DNA of 64,000 nt from Takakia lepidozioides (lineage: Eukaryota > Streptophyta > Takakiopsida > Takakiales > Takakiaceae): contig CM060734.1 of the NCBI GenBank assembly GCA_030704615.1, forward strand, positions 27,668,042-27,732,041, given 5' to 3'. Positions 32,123 through 44,325 of the stretch are shown here, piece by piece. The position numbers were made by a program, and so were the translations under genes. Numbering within the stretch: position 1 is the first letter of the stretch; each line of letters begins with the position of its first letter. A model generated the notes under the pieces. It had not been told where the DNA came from and did not search any database. It was given only the letters and a program-made list of their open reading frames with translations.

Positions 32123-33330
32123 ATGGGGTCGGGCAAGCCAAAGCGAAAGCGGAACGGCCCAAAAGATGATGATCCTAGTGAGCCCGATGGGGGCGACGTG
32201 TCACCGAAGCGGCCATTTGAGGAAGTGATGCATGCTTTTGAAAATGAGGCCACTCAAGAACGGGAGGAATCTGAGGAGTCGGAGCCCGAGGAATCTCTGA
32301 GAGCTCCGACAAACCAACAGATGCCTCCCATGCCATCAGCCTTCTGGGAAGGGTTGTTGGCGCAGTTTGGCGGGACGTTGAAAGACGTGTTGAAGGCGGC
32401 TAATGTTACTTCCACTAAGGAAAAATTTAAGGTGAAGCCTAAGGAACCCGACACCTTCGAGGGCGTCCGAAATCGGAAGGCACTCAACACCTGGCTCTTG
32501 GAGCTAGAGCAGTACTTCCGGACGGCCAAGTTGAGTGACGAGGATCGGGTGGAAGTGGCTCCCACATATTTGAGGGGCTATGCTCAACAATGGTGGCAGA
32601 AACGCCTTCACGACCGAGATCCAAACCCGGAAACCTTGAACTGGAGCGGGTTCAAGGAACTGATGAAGAGACAGTTTGTGCCCCTCAACGCGTCCTGGCT
32701 CGCCCGTGACAAGATGAGGAATCTGAAGCAAACGGATGACATTCGGGTTCAGGCTTTCAATGTGCTGTTGCTCAAAGTCGCGGACATGGCAGAACTAGAA
32801 ATGGTCTTCAACTTCGTGGCGGGACTGGCCCCATGGGCCAGACAGAAGTTGGAGGAGAAGCCACCTAAGACTTTGAACGAGGCAATTGAGAGGGCTGAAT
32901 GTTTCTCAGATGTCCCTAGGGGCGAAAGACAAGGTTGTACGGAGCTGAACCACAAGAAGACCCGGCGGGAGGGTGACTCATTTTGACCAGAAAAGAAGTG
33001 GGATAGGCCACGCGGCGACAATGGCACTTGGAAATCGAAGGGAGGGCCTTCACACGCCAAGACGACACCCGGTGCTCCGAAAGGAAAATCAGGTGCAACG
33101 CCTTATGGCGGACAAAAGGCGACCTTCGATGGAGTGTGCTTCAATTGTGGGGAGTCCGGGCACATGGCCAAGAAGTGTACGAATCCCCGACAATTGAATA
33201 TGACTCGGGCAACCACGGAGTTGTCCGAACCTTTGGCTCTAATATGTGCATTAAACAGGGATCTGATAGGTTTTCAGGAATACCTCCACGATATGACTCC
33301 TCGGAAAACTCACAACGGGCGATTGCCTCC
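32123..33330 (+). pseudogene. Chromovirus gag, frameshifted and truncated
   Basis: ATG at 32123 (MGSGKPKRKRNGPKDDD). The frame runs to 32986 with an acidic N-terminal linker and a retrotransposon gag core (FEGVRNRKALNTWLLELEQY; YAQQWWQKRLHDRDPN; WSGFKELMKRQFVP). After a frame change, the zinc knuckle CFNCGESGHMAKKC is read from about 33134. The element breaks off soon after with no protease or pol, so it is not autonomous. Confidence 0.85.
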
Positions 33331-33735
33331 CGCGGGCGGTCGCCACCACAATTCCATCGGCGACCACTACAGCAGTCTGCGGTCCAGCTGGCGGTTTGCG
33401 GTCCTCAGCGGTCGGCGGTCCGGGTCACGGGACGGCCAGTCTACAAGCCAATGGGCGACCGACGTGGCGGTCACCCGTCAGGTCTAGAAAGGACATGGTG
33501 CCCCGAACTAGCGAACGCGACCGCGGCCGTCGGTGGATATGAGAACGGCGGTCGCCGCAGGCGGAAACCCTCTACATGGGCGACCGCTGAGACAGTCGTC
33601 AGTTTAAACACAACACTGGGCGACCACCTAAACAGGTCGCCCAAACCTAAAATGAGTGGGCTGGGCGACTGGCTGAAGCGGTCGGCACTAGCAGGGTTGC
33701 CTGAGCGGCACCATGAGCGACACGCTATGACAATA
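33331..33735. repeat. GGTCGCC/GGCGACC-rich segment
   Basis: Direct and inverted GGCGACC motifs recur (33336, 33359, 33394, 33455, 33578, 33623, 33664), including the inverted pair GGGCGACC...GGTCGCCC at about 33624-33645. Not coding as far as seen. Confidence 0.55.
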
Positions 33736-33904
33736 ACTCTACGGGATTATAGTATAGTTTTAACATGGTCTAGGTTACTTCTTGTGAGGTGCAAAGTCGC
33801 AATTGGACATCAGAGTGTGGATGGCATGACATGCACATGGGCATGTGAATTCATGGATATGATAATATGATACGATATGTATGGCATGACCATATAATGA
33901 ATGC

Positions 33905-33992
33905 CTCATGGAAATGAACAAGTGGGGTGTTGGAAACAAGTGGGTTGTTGGGAACAAGTAGGTTGTTCCGAACAAGTGGGTTGTTAACAAGC
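33905..33992. repeat. Short tandem repeat, ~18 bp unit
   Basis: Four to five units of aacaagtgggttgttggg type in succession. Confidence 0.7.
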
Positions 33993-34066
33993 ATATTTGG
34001 AAGATGCTTTAAAGAGAAGCATATTTTGGAAGATGCTTTGATTTAAAGCATCTTTATCCAACTCGT

Positions 34067-34155
34067 GTTGATGTTGTTAGGGGTGTAGAACTGGCCGAAT
34101 GGGACGCGTATAGTGTGTACCATTCGGCCACTTCTACACCCCTAACAACATCAAC
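34067..34155. repeat. 35-bp inverted repeat (near-perfect hairpin)
   Basis: The arm 34067-34101 (GTTGATGTTGTTAGGGGTGT...) pairs with 34121-34155 with one mismatch around a 19-nt loop. It lies between the truncated chromovirus and the membrane-protein gene and could be a MITE-like remnant. Confidence 0.85.
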
Positions 34156-34489
34156 ATGAACAACATCAAGTTGGTGATGATAGGGTGAGACAGGGTTTGT
34201 TATGGGGCGGAACAGGGACAGGGTTACTGGCCGAAATGTATTCCATACATATGTATATAGTCTAATTTCCCCCTTTAGTCTTCTATGCTTTAGGCTCACC
34301 TTCACCATTTGATTTCGGTTCTTTAGTTTAGTTAAACTAAAAGAAGATATTTTGATTCCCTATGAAATTATTTGATTGTTTTTCCAAGGAAGCGATTCTG
34401 TGTGTGAGGGACGGTGCTGTGACAGTCGTCGAGACTGTAAGTTAGTTCAGCAGATTGGTGGACTCGGGAGCTTGGCGGATCAGGGGATC

Positions 34490-37400
34490 ATGGAAGATCT
34501 CAGACATGGCGCGTGTCGTCTCTCTCTCATTCTGGCGTGTGCGCTGTTTATTCCTCTCCTAGCAGTCGCCTCCTCACAGGTTGGAACGCCATCACGGTAA
34601 CCTATGATTGTAGAAAAGTGCCCTGACATTTTCCCTCCTGAAAGGTTGGAAGTCTTGGTCGGTATAAGCACTGCGATGAGATATCATCTATTGGCAGCAT
34701 GGGGGAGTCAGTCGGGGATTTTAGGTACTTATCTCCACATCTGTGACGAGCTTTCGGCTTCAAAGTGTTCTTAGGCAACCGGTTGTACAGCAGCCTGGTG
34801 AGCCATAAGTGTGTCGTAGATATTATTCTGGGGTTAAAGGCAAGTTCACTATTCTGAATGGGATGTTGAAGTGTGGCAGCTTGCTTGATGTTTTTGAACT
34901 CGGAACATTGTCCTCATGGATTCTCGAGCTGATACCTGATCTTCATCAGATAGGATTGGACAGACCTTATTCAGTACAATCCTGGATGCAATGTTCAAGA
35001 AAAATTGAAGGGCAAACATGTTTTAGTTGCTGTCAGTTAAAGGAAATTTTTGGGAACTGAAATATAGAATGAGGAGCTTGGTCATGGGAATGATTATTCA
35101 TTTGGCAATCTGGTTCTGACTCTGTTTCAGATCAGTTTCACCCACCAAAAAACCCTGTTGTCTCTGTCTTCCCCCCAGGTTATAGAATTTTTCTAAGTAT
35201 CATTGGGACTCTCTTTATTTAAAATCACCTCCCTGTGGCTCTTTCCTGCACCTCAAGCACCTTGTGAACTGTAAAGTCTGATTTTAAAAAGTGCACTTAT
35301 TACTCCTACAGGTGAAATCTTTTCTCAAAATTGTTGAACTAAAATAATTGGAGGTGGATGTTGTTAAGGCTTCGTAGGGTTGTCTGCTGGTTTGGGAAAC
35401 AGGCAGATGTGCTCGGGACAGTGCTCTTTGTGGATGGCGAGAGGGGTCAACAGTATCTGCGCTCAGCCTCTCCACCTCCAGAAGTGGAAGTATATTTCCT
35501 CCAACGTCCAACCTGCTGAAATTTTCTTGTTTTCAAAATCTCTTGGAATGCAAAACCGTTGTCTATGTGAGATGACCCAGCATTTTGGGAAACCTTCCAC
35601 CTAGCATGGGCAGCGTGGTATGATTGGCCTGCCGGCGAGAAAACCCCTTAACCTCATCTGCTCTGCATCCTTTCCATTCAGTAGGCTTAATAGAAGTTTC
35701 AGATAATTGTAGCCACTTGAATCAAACAATCATAAACCTGTGAAAAAGATCTTATGGCCAGTTTGTAAGGGGTGAAGATCTTAGGGTTTACTTTTAAAGT
35801 AGACTCCCCATTAAAAGGGATGGGAGCTTATGTTTCCCCGAGTTCTCTATTTAGTGCTTTGTATGATTTGAATGCTAAAACTGTATCAGCTGAGTCTTCG
35901 TCTGTTTACACTGAAACTCAGTACATCTGTCAGGACTGATGAAGTTAGTGGGGGGTAATAACAGTTGATCACTGTCATAAAGGATGAAATCTCCTACCCT
36001 TAGAATGGATGTCTAAGTTATGTTTGTTTTTTCGTCTACCATGTGACTTTCCTTGATGTACTGTCCTTGTGCCTTTGTTCTCATGTTTGAAAGCTCTTCT
36101 TTACTTCGGCTTTCTCATTTTATCTTTGGTTACCTCTAAAATCTGAGTTCAGAATTTTACAAGGATCTCAAATGGATTTTATGATATAGGGTTTGTATCA
36201 GAGGCGTACTGAATGTAGATTTCCTCAGCTCCCAGATACAGTAGCAAACTCAACGCTCAGAGATTAGAGTTTTCCTTGTATCTTTATGCACTTCAATGTG
36301 TGTCCTCGTGGCTGAGTGCAACTCTTTTATTTGCATCTAGCTTGTCCATTTGTACCTGGTAAGAGGGCTGATCAAATAGTGTTGGCTTATGGGCAGGCAT
36401 CTGTGTTTTCTTATGCTGATGTGGCGGCATCAGTGGCAGTGTTGCTGGGAGTAGTCCCGCCATATGTTTTGAGCGAAGCATCTGCCTCCAAGGTATACTG
36501 TCCCAGCCATATGGCCCAAGATTAATAAGTCCATGGAGGAAATGTTGCTGCAAAGTGAATGAGCCTGTCAGAAATCTATTCTGATATTCGGTACAGCCTT
36601 TGATGAGCTGGGACTCAAGAACTGCCTAAATTTCCTACGCACATTGGACCCTGGGTGACGTTTTAACTAAAGAGTAGGCTGCCTACCAAGTTTACCCAGC
36701 TGGAAGAAGAGAGTTCACGTGGCCTTTCTTTTGCCATAACTGGTGAGGATAGATAGGCAAATTTTTTTTTAATGCAGTGTATTGAGTGCTCTGCTGAATG
36801 GGAGGCCCTTTTTGGAAGCAACAAATAGAGTATTACTGCACCTCTTCTTGCCCAGTTTGAGAAACAGCAGAGGAAGTTGGAAACTGTACCTCCTCTTGGG
36901 TCTGAATTCTGGGGATTGACGCTAGGGTTTGGAGCTTTCTACAGCAAAGCTGGAAGACCAGAACGGACTTTGTATATTCACTTAAGGCCCCCACAGGATC
37001 ATAAAGGTCTTCCATCCTCCTCTGCCTTGCATGACTGTAGTGGCCCTAACCTTTCAGAATCATAAATTTATCAGGTGGTGAAATGAACAGTGACAGATCT
37101 AGGCCGCCCAGGCTGCCCGTGTCTCTGTCCAAATGGTCTCTTGAAATGGGCCCTGACACAATCCTATGTTCCAAGGAATGTCTAGAAGGTAGCTATGCTG
37201 AGTTTCTATTGTGACATAGAAATTTCCTGATAGCTGTGTCTACAACTCATTGCCCACCTTAGTGGTTCTCTGTTCATAAGGTGCTGAAATTGTGATATTC
37301 AAGAGACAGATCAATACATAATGTGGTTTTCATGAGTCTCAGCAGTGGGTGCCTGGTTATATGACAGCTGGATGCCTTACTGTCACCCGATCCCTTCCAC

Positions 37401-40400
37401 CGGCCACGTGCAGTTCTTTCATTGAGCGTTGACAGCATTGATTCTGGTGAGTTTAATTTTTGTTTACCAGATGAGGAAGTTGCTGTTAGAAAACAGACGG
37501 ACAATATCAGTGAAGTTATATAGCAATGAAGTTAGTTTAGAAACTAGTTGTTAAATAATCTGGAATTAAAGGTCTTGACATGACATGTGTTTACAGATCT
37601 TCTTAGCCAAGCAAGGGCGCTTGAAACTCTTGGGGTTAAGACATACCAGCAGCGCACACTCACCACAGTTGATTCACAATCCTTTGAGCTCTCCGGTACC
37701 ATGCTGACTTGTCCTTAGTAGCATGAGTTTGATCTGCTGTTTCAGGCTAGTCCACTCACTCTTCTCTGAGGAGTTCATGGATTTTGAGTCATGAACGGTG
37801 CTATTAACTCTGTCCATATGGGTGGCAGGGAATGATGTCAGGCTAGAGTCTTTAAGCAACTCGGTGGAAACGGACAGCTATGATCAATCCATTGAACGAG
37901 ATGTAAAAGATTTGGTAAGTTTGGTTGGCATCCACTTGATTCACAGTAGGTCCTGTCAGGCTGCCATAAACACCCTCTTTGTGAAAAATCTGGCTTCTGG
38001 GATTGGGAATGATAGGTGATCCTGCAATGTGCTCAATTCTGAGTTATTGAGGACATTTTCAAAGCGGTATTCACATTGTTGACGAAATTTTCCCGTTATT
38101 GTGGCCCAGACTTCTCTTTTGGGAGGCGTGTATATAGCTAAGGTGGGGATGTCATCTGCAAATCCAAAGATCTCGGTCCCGTTGCCTGGTGGTGAGACTA
38201 TGTCATTGGATCTATCTGAGGCAAGTGTGTCGTACATATCTCTTGTCTCTTTCCACTGCTAGGCTTGTAGTTAACTTGCAAGTAAAAGAGGCCTTTGGTG
38301 CCATTCAGGTTGTTACCTATTGGTTATCACCTAAGCATAAATATGGAAGTGCCAAATACCATGACACAAGAAGTTTTCAGCTCGTTTTCTGAGGCATCTG
38401 GCAGTGTCTCAAGATGGAAATACTCTCCCTCCTCCTTTCTTTTCTCTCTTTCCTCTTTTTCTCTCTATCAAGGGAATTGTGCCTGTACCTATGTTTACCA
38501 ACTTTGAAAGTCTCGAGGCTGAGCCAAAAGCCCAGGTCCTTCTGGGGCCTAGTTACTGGGCAAACCACTCACAGCAGATTGATGCTTGTGTGAAGGGATT
38601 TCTAGAGGATATCTGGAAAACCCGGATCAATGTTCTTGACCAAGGTAAGTCTTACTACCGACGTCAGCCCCTGACAGAGGTAGGTTCTGTCCCTTTGTGT
38701 TCCGTTCAAACTGAGTGCGGGGTCAATGGCCACAAGGCAACAGCAAACAACGTCTTATGAGTACATTCTCTTCTCTCTTTCACACATATCACACTGTGAC
38801 TGCAAATGCAAGCACAGCCACATTTCCTACATCTGTTTCAGGTAGAAAAGCTACATGAACATTGCAGGATATTAAGGCCATTCATAAAACATCAAGTCCC
38901 TCCCTCCAATGGGCATTGAATGCAATCAGAAAGTTGTTGTTGGCCGTGCATCATAAATATGGGCTATGGGATGCCTTGGTGAGTGAAAATCCCGGGACCT
39001 GCTTAGGAGGAGTTACTATCCCACATGGACCTTGCCCTCAAGAGTCTGTCACAGCCAGTATGCACAGGCACAGACATGAGTCTACATGTGTTAGTTCTAT
39101 CTTCTTCTAGTCTGGAGTGTTAATTTCTAAAAGCCACATTGGAGGGCTGTAATGAGAAGATCCATTATTTTTTTCTGATATGTAGAGTGCAGATCAAGCA
39201 TTTGCCCTGGAACTGGTATTCCTCTTCCGTGGCATGCAGCGGGCGGTGGCCGCCCACAGACATTTGGTGCAGGATTCACAACGTCCAGCAGAGCTTCTAT
39301 TGGGCACTTTTACTGGGATCAAGGTAAGCTTACCTGTGGCACTGGGCATGTAGCAGAGTGGAACTTGGATACAGTGTGTAGCACGGGAATCTATTTGCAC
39401 TGGAAAGCTGAGCTTAGGCAAACTATGTACTTATGAAATTGTTCCTGAGATATTGCTGAATAGGCATTTCATTGATTTGTGAATTTTTTCTAGAGATAAT
39501 CACTTTACAACACCACATACATATTGTCAAGGATACAGGTGATCACTCTGAAATTTTCTTCCGAGAAAATGTTTTATACTGAGCTTTTCCATTTGTGACA
39601 CTGCTCTTGTTTGGGTGGCCAATTGTCTTTATTTTGGTAGGTTGGTTGGTTGATGGTTGTAGCCACACTGGTATGACATTGTTAATCGTGCATAGGCCTT
39701 ACGTAAGGAGTATGGCAGCGGGCCTCGTACCTTGCAAGCATCAAAATTGGTGATAATTGCTGCCTCCAAGATCCTTGAATCCTTGCATGCTGCCTATGGA
39801 GGTGAGCTTCTAGTATCTTCCCTAGTGAGAGACACCACTAAAAAAGAAAATGAATGAAATTTTATTCTCAGAGATAACAAGACAAGTACCTTGGGGGTGT
39901 TTAATTAAGCTTTCACATGTGGGCTGGGAGTGAAGATTGCTTTAGTAGATGGTGCCCTGTGTGGCAAACAATGATTGTTGTCTTAGTCTCTTTTGGCAGT
40001 AAGGGGCTTCATCATTAGGTGGGCTTGTTGACACAGCAGAGTGACCCTGCTATATATTAAGGTGTGGTAATGTGGTTCAGGGGCTTCATCATAACATTGT
40101 ACAATTAAAGCCAATTGTACAGCTCAAGCATATCCTCTGAATGTTGTGTTACCTATACTTTCTGTCCAAGATTGTCTGGTTACACATCCCATGTCTTTGC
40201 AGGGGAAATTGTGGGTGTTTTCACGTGGACAAACGATGCTGCTGATGGGGAACGGACATTTGAGATCACCATCTCTCAAAGGTCCGCACGGCTCCTCGAA
40301 GCTGTGTCACCCAGTGGTGCTTATGGTGGGAACAGTACTGAAGATCCAGAGGAGGCCAGTGAATTGATGCTGCGTGCGATTGTATTTTTTACAGTACTCA

Positions 40401-40615
40401 TATTGCTGGTGTCAGTCATTCTCGCGGTAAGCCTGCATCATAACTTTAATGGTAGTTCAATCTGTTCAACTACATGTTTATCCATTTAGCGTTAAAGCAG
40501 TTGATAATTGGACCTGGTGGATTTTAACACTTGCTTATTCTTGCAGACCTGCTGTCTGTTCAGAATGCCAATCGCACGTGACACTCTGCTCTATTCTGGT
40601 GTAAAGCTAGACTAA
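34490..40615 (+). CDS. Spliced type I membrane protein, resembles plant DUF7794 family
   Basis: ATG at 34490 opens a signal peptide (LSLILACALFIPLLAVASS; exon end 34579 or 34596). Supported exons: 36341-36492 (VAASVAVLLGVVPPYVLSEA), 37414-37509, 37829-37914, 38473-38679, 38868-38978, 39186-39323 (RPAELLLGTFTGIK), 39696-39801, 40203-40426 and 40547-40615. From 37414 on, all GT-AG junctions are phase-consistent. Exon 40203 ends in a transmembrane helix (IVFFTVLILLVSVILA). The short cytoplasmic tail is MPIARDTLLYSGVKLD, close to the tail I associate with the land-plant DUF7794 / type-1 membrane protein group. Exons between 34600 and 36340 and between 36493 and 37413 are unresolved. This looks like a genuine conserved host gene of unknown function in the secretory pathway; the family name is from memory of its conserved blocks. 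Confidence 0.7.
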
Positions 40616-41204
40616 GGAAACCTGAAGCCAGCCATAGCTGTGTTGTTGCTCGGCATAATATCCTCAGATTGATCACCATTTTGTAGTAGCTTTGTGACAA
40701 GCATGTTGGTTTGTTGACCAGCTGCATTTGAACTTTCTGCAAGCACACTACAACCTATCAGCAGTGAGCAAAGCTGAGGGTTATCAGCACAAAAATGTTG
40801 CCATCAATGTAGCATTATGCAAATGCTTAAGAAATAAATCAAATTGGTTTCAGGTCACCTGAGAGACTCTGTAGAAGTGGTTTCCCATGCTATCTGTTGC
40901 GCTGAGTTCAGCATCGTTCCTAATATAAAATCAAATATGGGAATAATTTCCCTTAATTATCTTAATGATGGTTGTGATTCTGACCAGGCAGACATGGCAG
41001 TTAATAGGCTATATGTCAGAGAAAGCATTAGTGAGTCGCACCTCTTCACAGGCTGAAGATAGCTGTTCGATCTGCCCATGGAAGGCAAAAGGAGTGCGTG
41101 CAGAGAATCCAGCCTCTGCGTTCACCCACACTCGATGAAACCAGCACGATAATTACTTTCACTGAGTTGAGACGGCTTTCATTCCAATGAATTATAACAC
41201 CAAC
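40616..41204. other. 3' flank of the membrane-protein gene, no further gene
   Basis: Presumably holds its 3' UTR. A possible polyadenylation signal, aataaat, occurs at 40832. No other coding evidence. Confidence 0.4.
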
Positions 41205-41275
41205 AGTTGGTAGCTCAGTTGGATAGTGACCTCAGTGCCACCCAGATGATTCTGGGGTCAAATCCTGCTACCTTG
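41205..41275 (+). repeat. tRNA-derived SINE-like head
   Basis: An A-box-like tagctcagttgg (41211-41222) and a B-box-like ggtcaaatcc (41256-41265) have tRNA-type spacing, but the acceptor arms do not pair, so it is not a tRNA gene. A T/C-rich stretch and a short TA repeat (~41430) follow within 250 bp and may be the SINE body and tail. Confidence 0.5.
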
Positions 41276-42078
41276 ATGGCTGTGGTATGTTCTTCTCCCC
41301 CTTCCCTTGGGCGGTGTCCCATGCGAAAGCCTTCACCACCAGGTTACTCTGAAAGAGGTTATTTTTTCCTCTCACTATAATTAAGGGGCCTGATTTGTGA
41401 GCTGTCGCTCCCAGGTGTTTCCCTTTCAAATATATATATATAACAGACACAGAGAAAGAGAAAGATCTAACGATTGTCGCTCCCTCCAGGGTGCTGGCGC
41501 AATATGCATTCATAACCTAGCTTTTCCCGTGATCTGCCCACCCTGTAAATGGCATGAACTTTGGATGATAATTTGGACGATGATTTGGAAAACATGGATG
41601 AACATTGCTGAAAAGCTCGGTTATGTACGGTATTCCACCATGACTCGCCTGGCTATGGGCTGTAGCTTGGCACGTATCGACTCGCCGCTCCTGTACGGCT
41701 CAGCAGTATTGTGTGTCGGGCTACAACCAGGCTTATGGAATACTATATGGACGATGACGGCACGGTGTCTCTCGGTGTCCATCACCGCTCACGACCTCCG
41801 TCGCCATGGACGGTGATGACCCACGGAGCCCGTCACCACTAACGGCAATGGACTCTGTGAGCCGTCTCCATGAATGTGGCACAACTAGCAACTAATGCCA
41901 AAAATAATTTACATTTAACTTATAGATTTTAAAAATTCATTTTCTCCTGCCCGGTTACATGAGAATGATTGCCCAGTGGGAACATGAGTAAAGTGAAATG
42001 GTTACTTTTTACAACAAGCTCAAAGTCTTTTGCAAAAGTGCATCAAGGTGCAGATGCAGAGCGCGCAGAGTCTACTGC
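41276..42078. other. No gene seen
   Basis: A short open frame at 41397-41816 has no recognisable motif. Around 41755-41830 there are inverted CCATCACCG/CGGTGATG pieces. Confidence 0.4.
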
Positions 42079-42339
42079 ATTCCGTGTGAATCGATAGCTA
42101 CAAGGAACCTGCGGGTAGATGGAAGCAGTGGCAGTGACACGACAGTGTCTCGTCAGCATGTATGTTTAGTGCGGGAGCATTGTGGATGCACATCAAGTAC
42201 TCAACAAAATGCTTGAACGAGATTCAGCCTGCTTCTGTGTTGGCAGATGCGTATCATGGGCCTTTGACCCAGACGGAGCTTGGGCCCACTTACTCATCTA
42301 CCCACGCAAGTTTTTTGTAGCTATCGATTCACAGGGAAT
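42079..42339. repeat. Inverted repeat with ~43-bp arms, MITE-like
   Basis: 42079-42121 (ATTCCGTGTGAATCGATAGC...) pairs with 42295-42339 with a few mismatches and a 1-nt gap, enclosing ~170 bp. Size and shape fit a small non-autonomous element; the target-site duplication was not determined. Confidence 0.65.
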
Positions 42340-42811
42340 CATATAATAGGTAATCTTGTGCTTAAAATCTGGCCTTCTCGGATGAATCTACACCCACAAC
42401 AATGCCACACTAATGCATTGTAAATCTTGCCATCGTTATATGTAAAGCAACGGCAGCAACAACAGTTATCTTTTCCGCATTGATGACGAGCTTGTGATGG
42501 GTCCTTTGAGCTGTTCCCTTCTGCCACTAAACAATCAATATGTAGATTGCAGGGGCTGAAATTTCTTACTGCTCATCTGAGCACAAGGTCAGCACACTAT
42601 CTGCTGCTACAGGGTTTCCTGCCTTCCCTCCTTCTACAGATCCTCTCTGGCACCCTAGTTTACTGACAACACGCTCCAAATAATTGATGGTATGCAAAGG
42701 GAAGTGAGCCGTTTCAGTTTCCATCCGTGCCATGCAAACTATGCGCCATAAGTCACCCGGTTTGCCAGGTGGGCCTATCGCCCCTCGAAACAACTTCATC
42801 CAACTCCCCTT

Positions 42812-42938
42812 GGATGTAAATGCGGCGCCGAATTTCCATCCGGGGGGATGGACTTCGGTGCCAGGTGGCCGACTGTTCCCCCGACACCATTTCATCCTCT
42901 CACCCTGGATGGAAATTCGACGCCGCATTTCCATCCGG
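42812..42938. repeat. Two more GCGGCGCCG-type palindromes
   Basis: Sequences aaatgcggcgccgaatttcc (42817) and ggaaattcgacgccgcattt (42909) share the half-site AAATGCGGCG...; the second is roughly the inverse of the first. They are diverged members of the 24-kb palindrome family 17 kb away. Confidence 0.7.
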
Positions 42939-43099
42939 GCGTCCTCAAGTTGGGTGACAACTCCCACCGGATGGAATAAACTTTGCTGAAATTCCAGCAA
43001 AGTTGGATAATAAGGTCTGTGTAGTTAGTAAAATAAGCTACCTTATGAATGCTCAATGAATAACAAGGCAAAGAAGTTGCATTTGTGGTGAGAAGTAAC

Positions 43100-43724
43100 C
43101 CACCAAACAAGCATGAAGCTCAAGAAAACCTAAAATCAACTGGTGATGGCAATGGATGGCTTCTCAGACTTCGTCTTACCAATAGAGGGAGTAGTGGACC
43201 GTTTACCACTATGGCTCACGACCACTGCAACGAGCCACTTTTTAGCAAACCTTTTAGGTTGCGTAGGCAGTTAGGCAAACGGTCATTAATGACCGCAGGC
43301 TGTAACGGCTCTTTCGAGCATAGTATAAAAAGACTGCACGCAACTTAGAGGGTGTGCAGTATGAGTATCAGGGATCAGTGTGTACTTTTGTGATGATGTG
43401 ACGAGCTCTGAAGTAAAGCCATGCTATTCGAAGTATCTCTGTGTAGAGTGAATGTGAGATGGAGAGAATGTGCATTATGAGATAACAGTCCTTTTGACTA
43501 ATTTTTTATATATTAAGAGACTGTAGATTGGGATTAATCAATAGGATTAAGCAACCTACAGGGATATGGTTTCATATGACATTCATGGTTTAGCTATCCT
43601 TAAAACGATTACTTCGTAATCGTTTCTGAAAGCATACCGTCGGACAACCTCTGTTGCATGTCTTAGGAAATGGGCAGTAGTGTCGATAGTCTATTTTGTC
43701 TAAGTCATAAACCAGCGGTTAACA
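43100..43724 (+). mobile_element. Probable 5' LTR of gypsy element A (left edge undefined)
   Basis: A TATA-like tataaaaag lies at 43323-43331. The segment ends at ggttaaca immediately before a primer-site-like TTGGCGACCATACTGGGGAC (43726-43745). No second LTR of this type is in the window, so the left boundary cannot be fixed. Confidence 0.45.
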
Positions 43725-43745
43725 TTTGGCGACCATACTGGGGAC

Positions 43746-44325
43746 TAACGGTATGTTGAGTTCAAGAATACTCAAAGAATGATGGTTACTCAGTGATTTC
43801 TTGAAATCAAGACAGAACGAGTCAACGGAAGCAAAGGAATGGAAAACATTCCTGAAAAAATTTCATGGCTTACCAATAGCAATACAATAGAAGATCTTTC
43901 TTTTAGTTGCGAAAGAAGATGACAAATGGGGATTGAAGGGAGGAGTGGTCAGTATTACACGAGCACCTTGGGAATGTAGAATCAGAAGTGAAAGATGGTT
44001 GTCTCGTTTAGCTTTATTGATTACTCTAATCCCAATCAGAAAAGTTTGTTACACTAGTTATATTTTCAGAGAAGGATGTTCGAATTATGAATATTGTCAC
44101 ACGACGATAGAAGCAGTAGGGTACTGGATACCCAAAGACTTATTACAAGTCAGATACACTGAAAAAGACAAATGGTATTATTGTGCCCATTAAAAGTTTG
44201 GTGATCAATCAGTAAAAAGGAAAATTAAGTCGTAATACGGATTCTGGCAAGATAGGATAAATCTTGAAGAAAGGGTAGAGACCACTATAAATTTTCTTTA
44301 TTGACATACCAAGACTGTTTAAAGG
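43746..44325 (+). other. Element A leader between primer site and gag
   Basis: A/T-rich leader. A short frame at 43933-44193 (ITRAPWECRIRSERWLS...) has no recognisable domain. Confidence 0.35.

Noticed and set aside
41205-41275. Functional tRNA gene
   Set aside because: A and B boxes are present, but the flanks do not pair as an acceptor stem.
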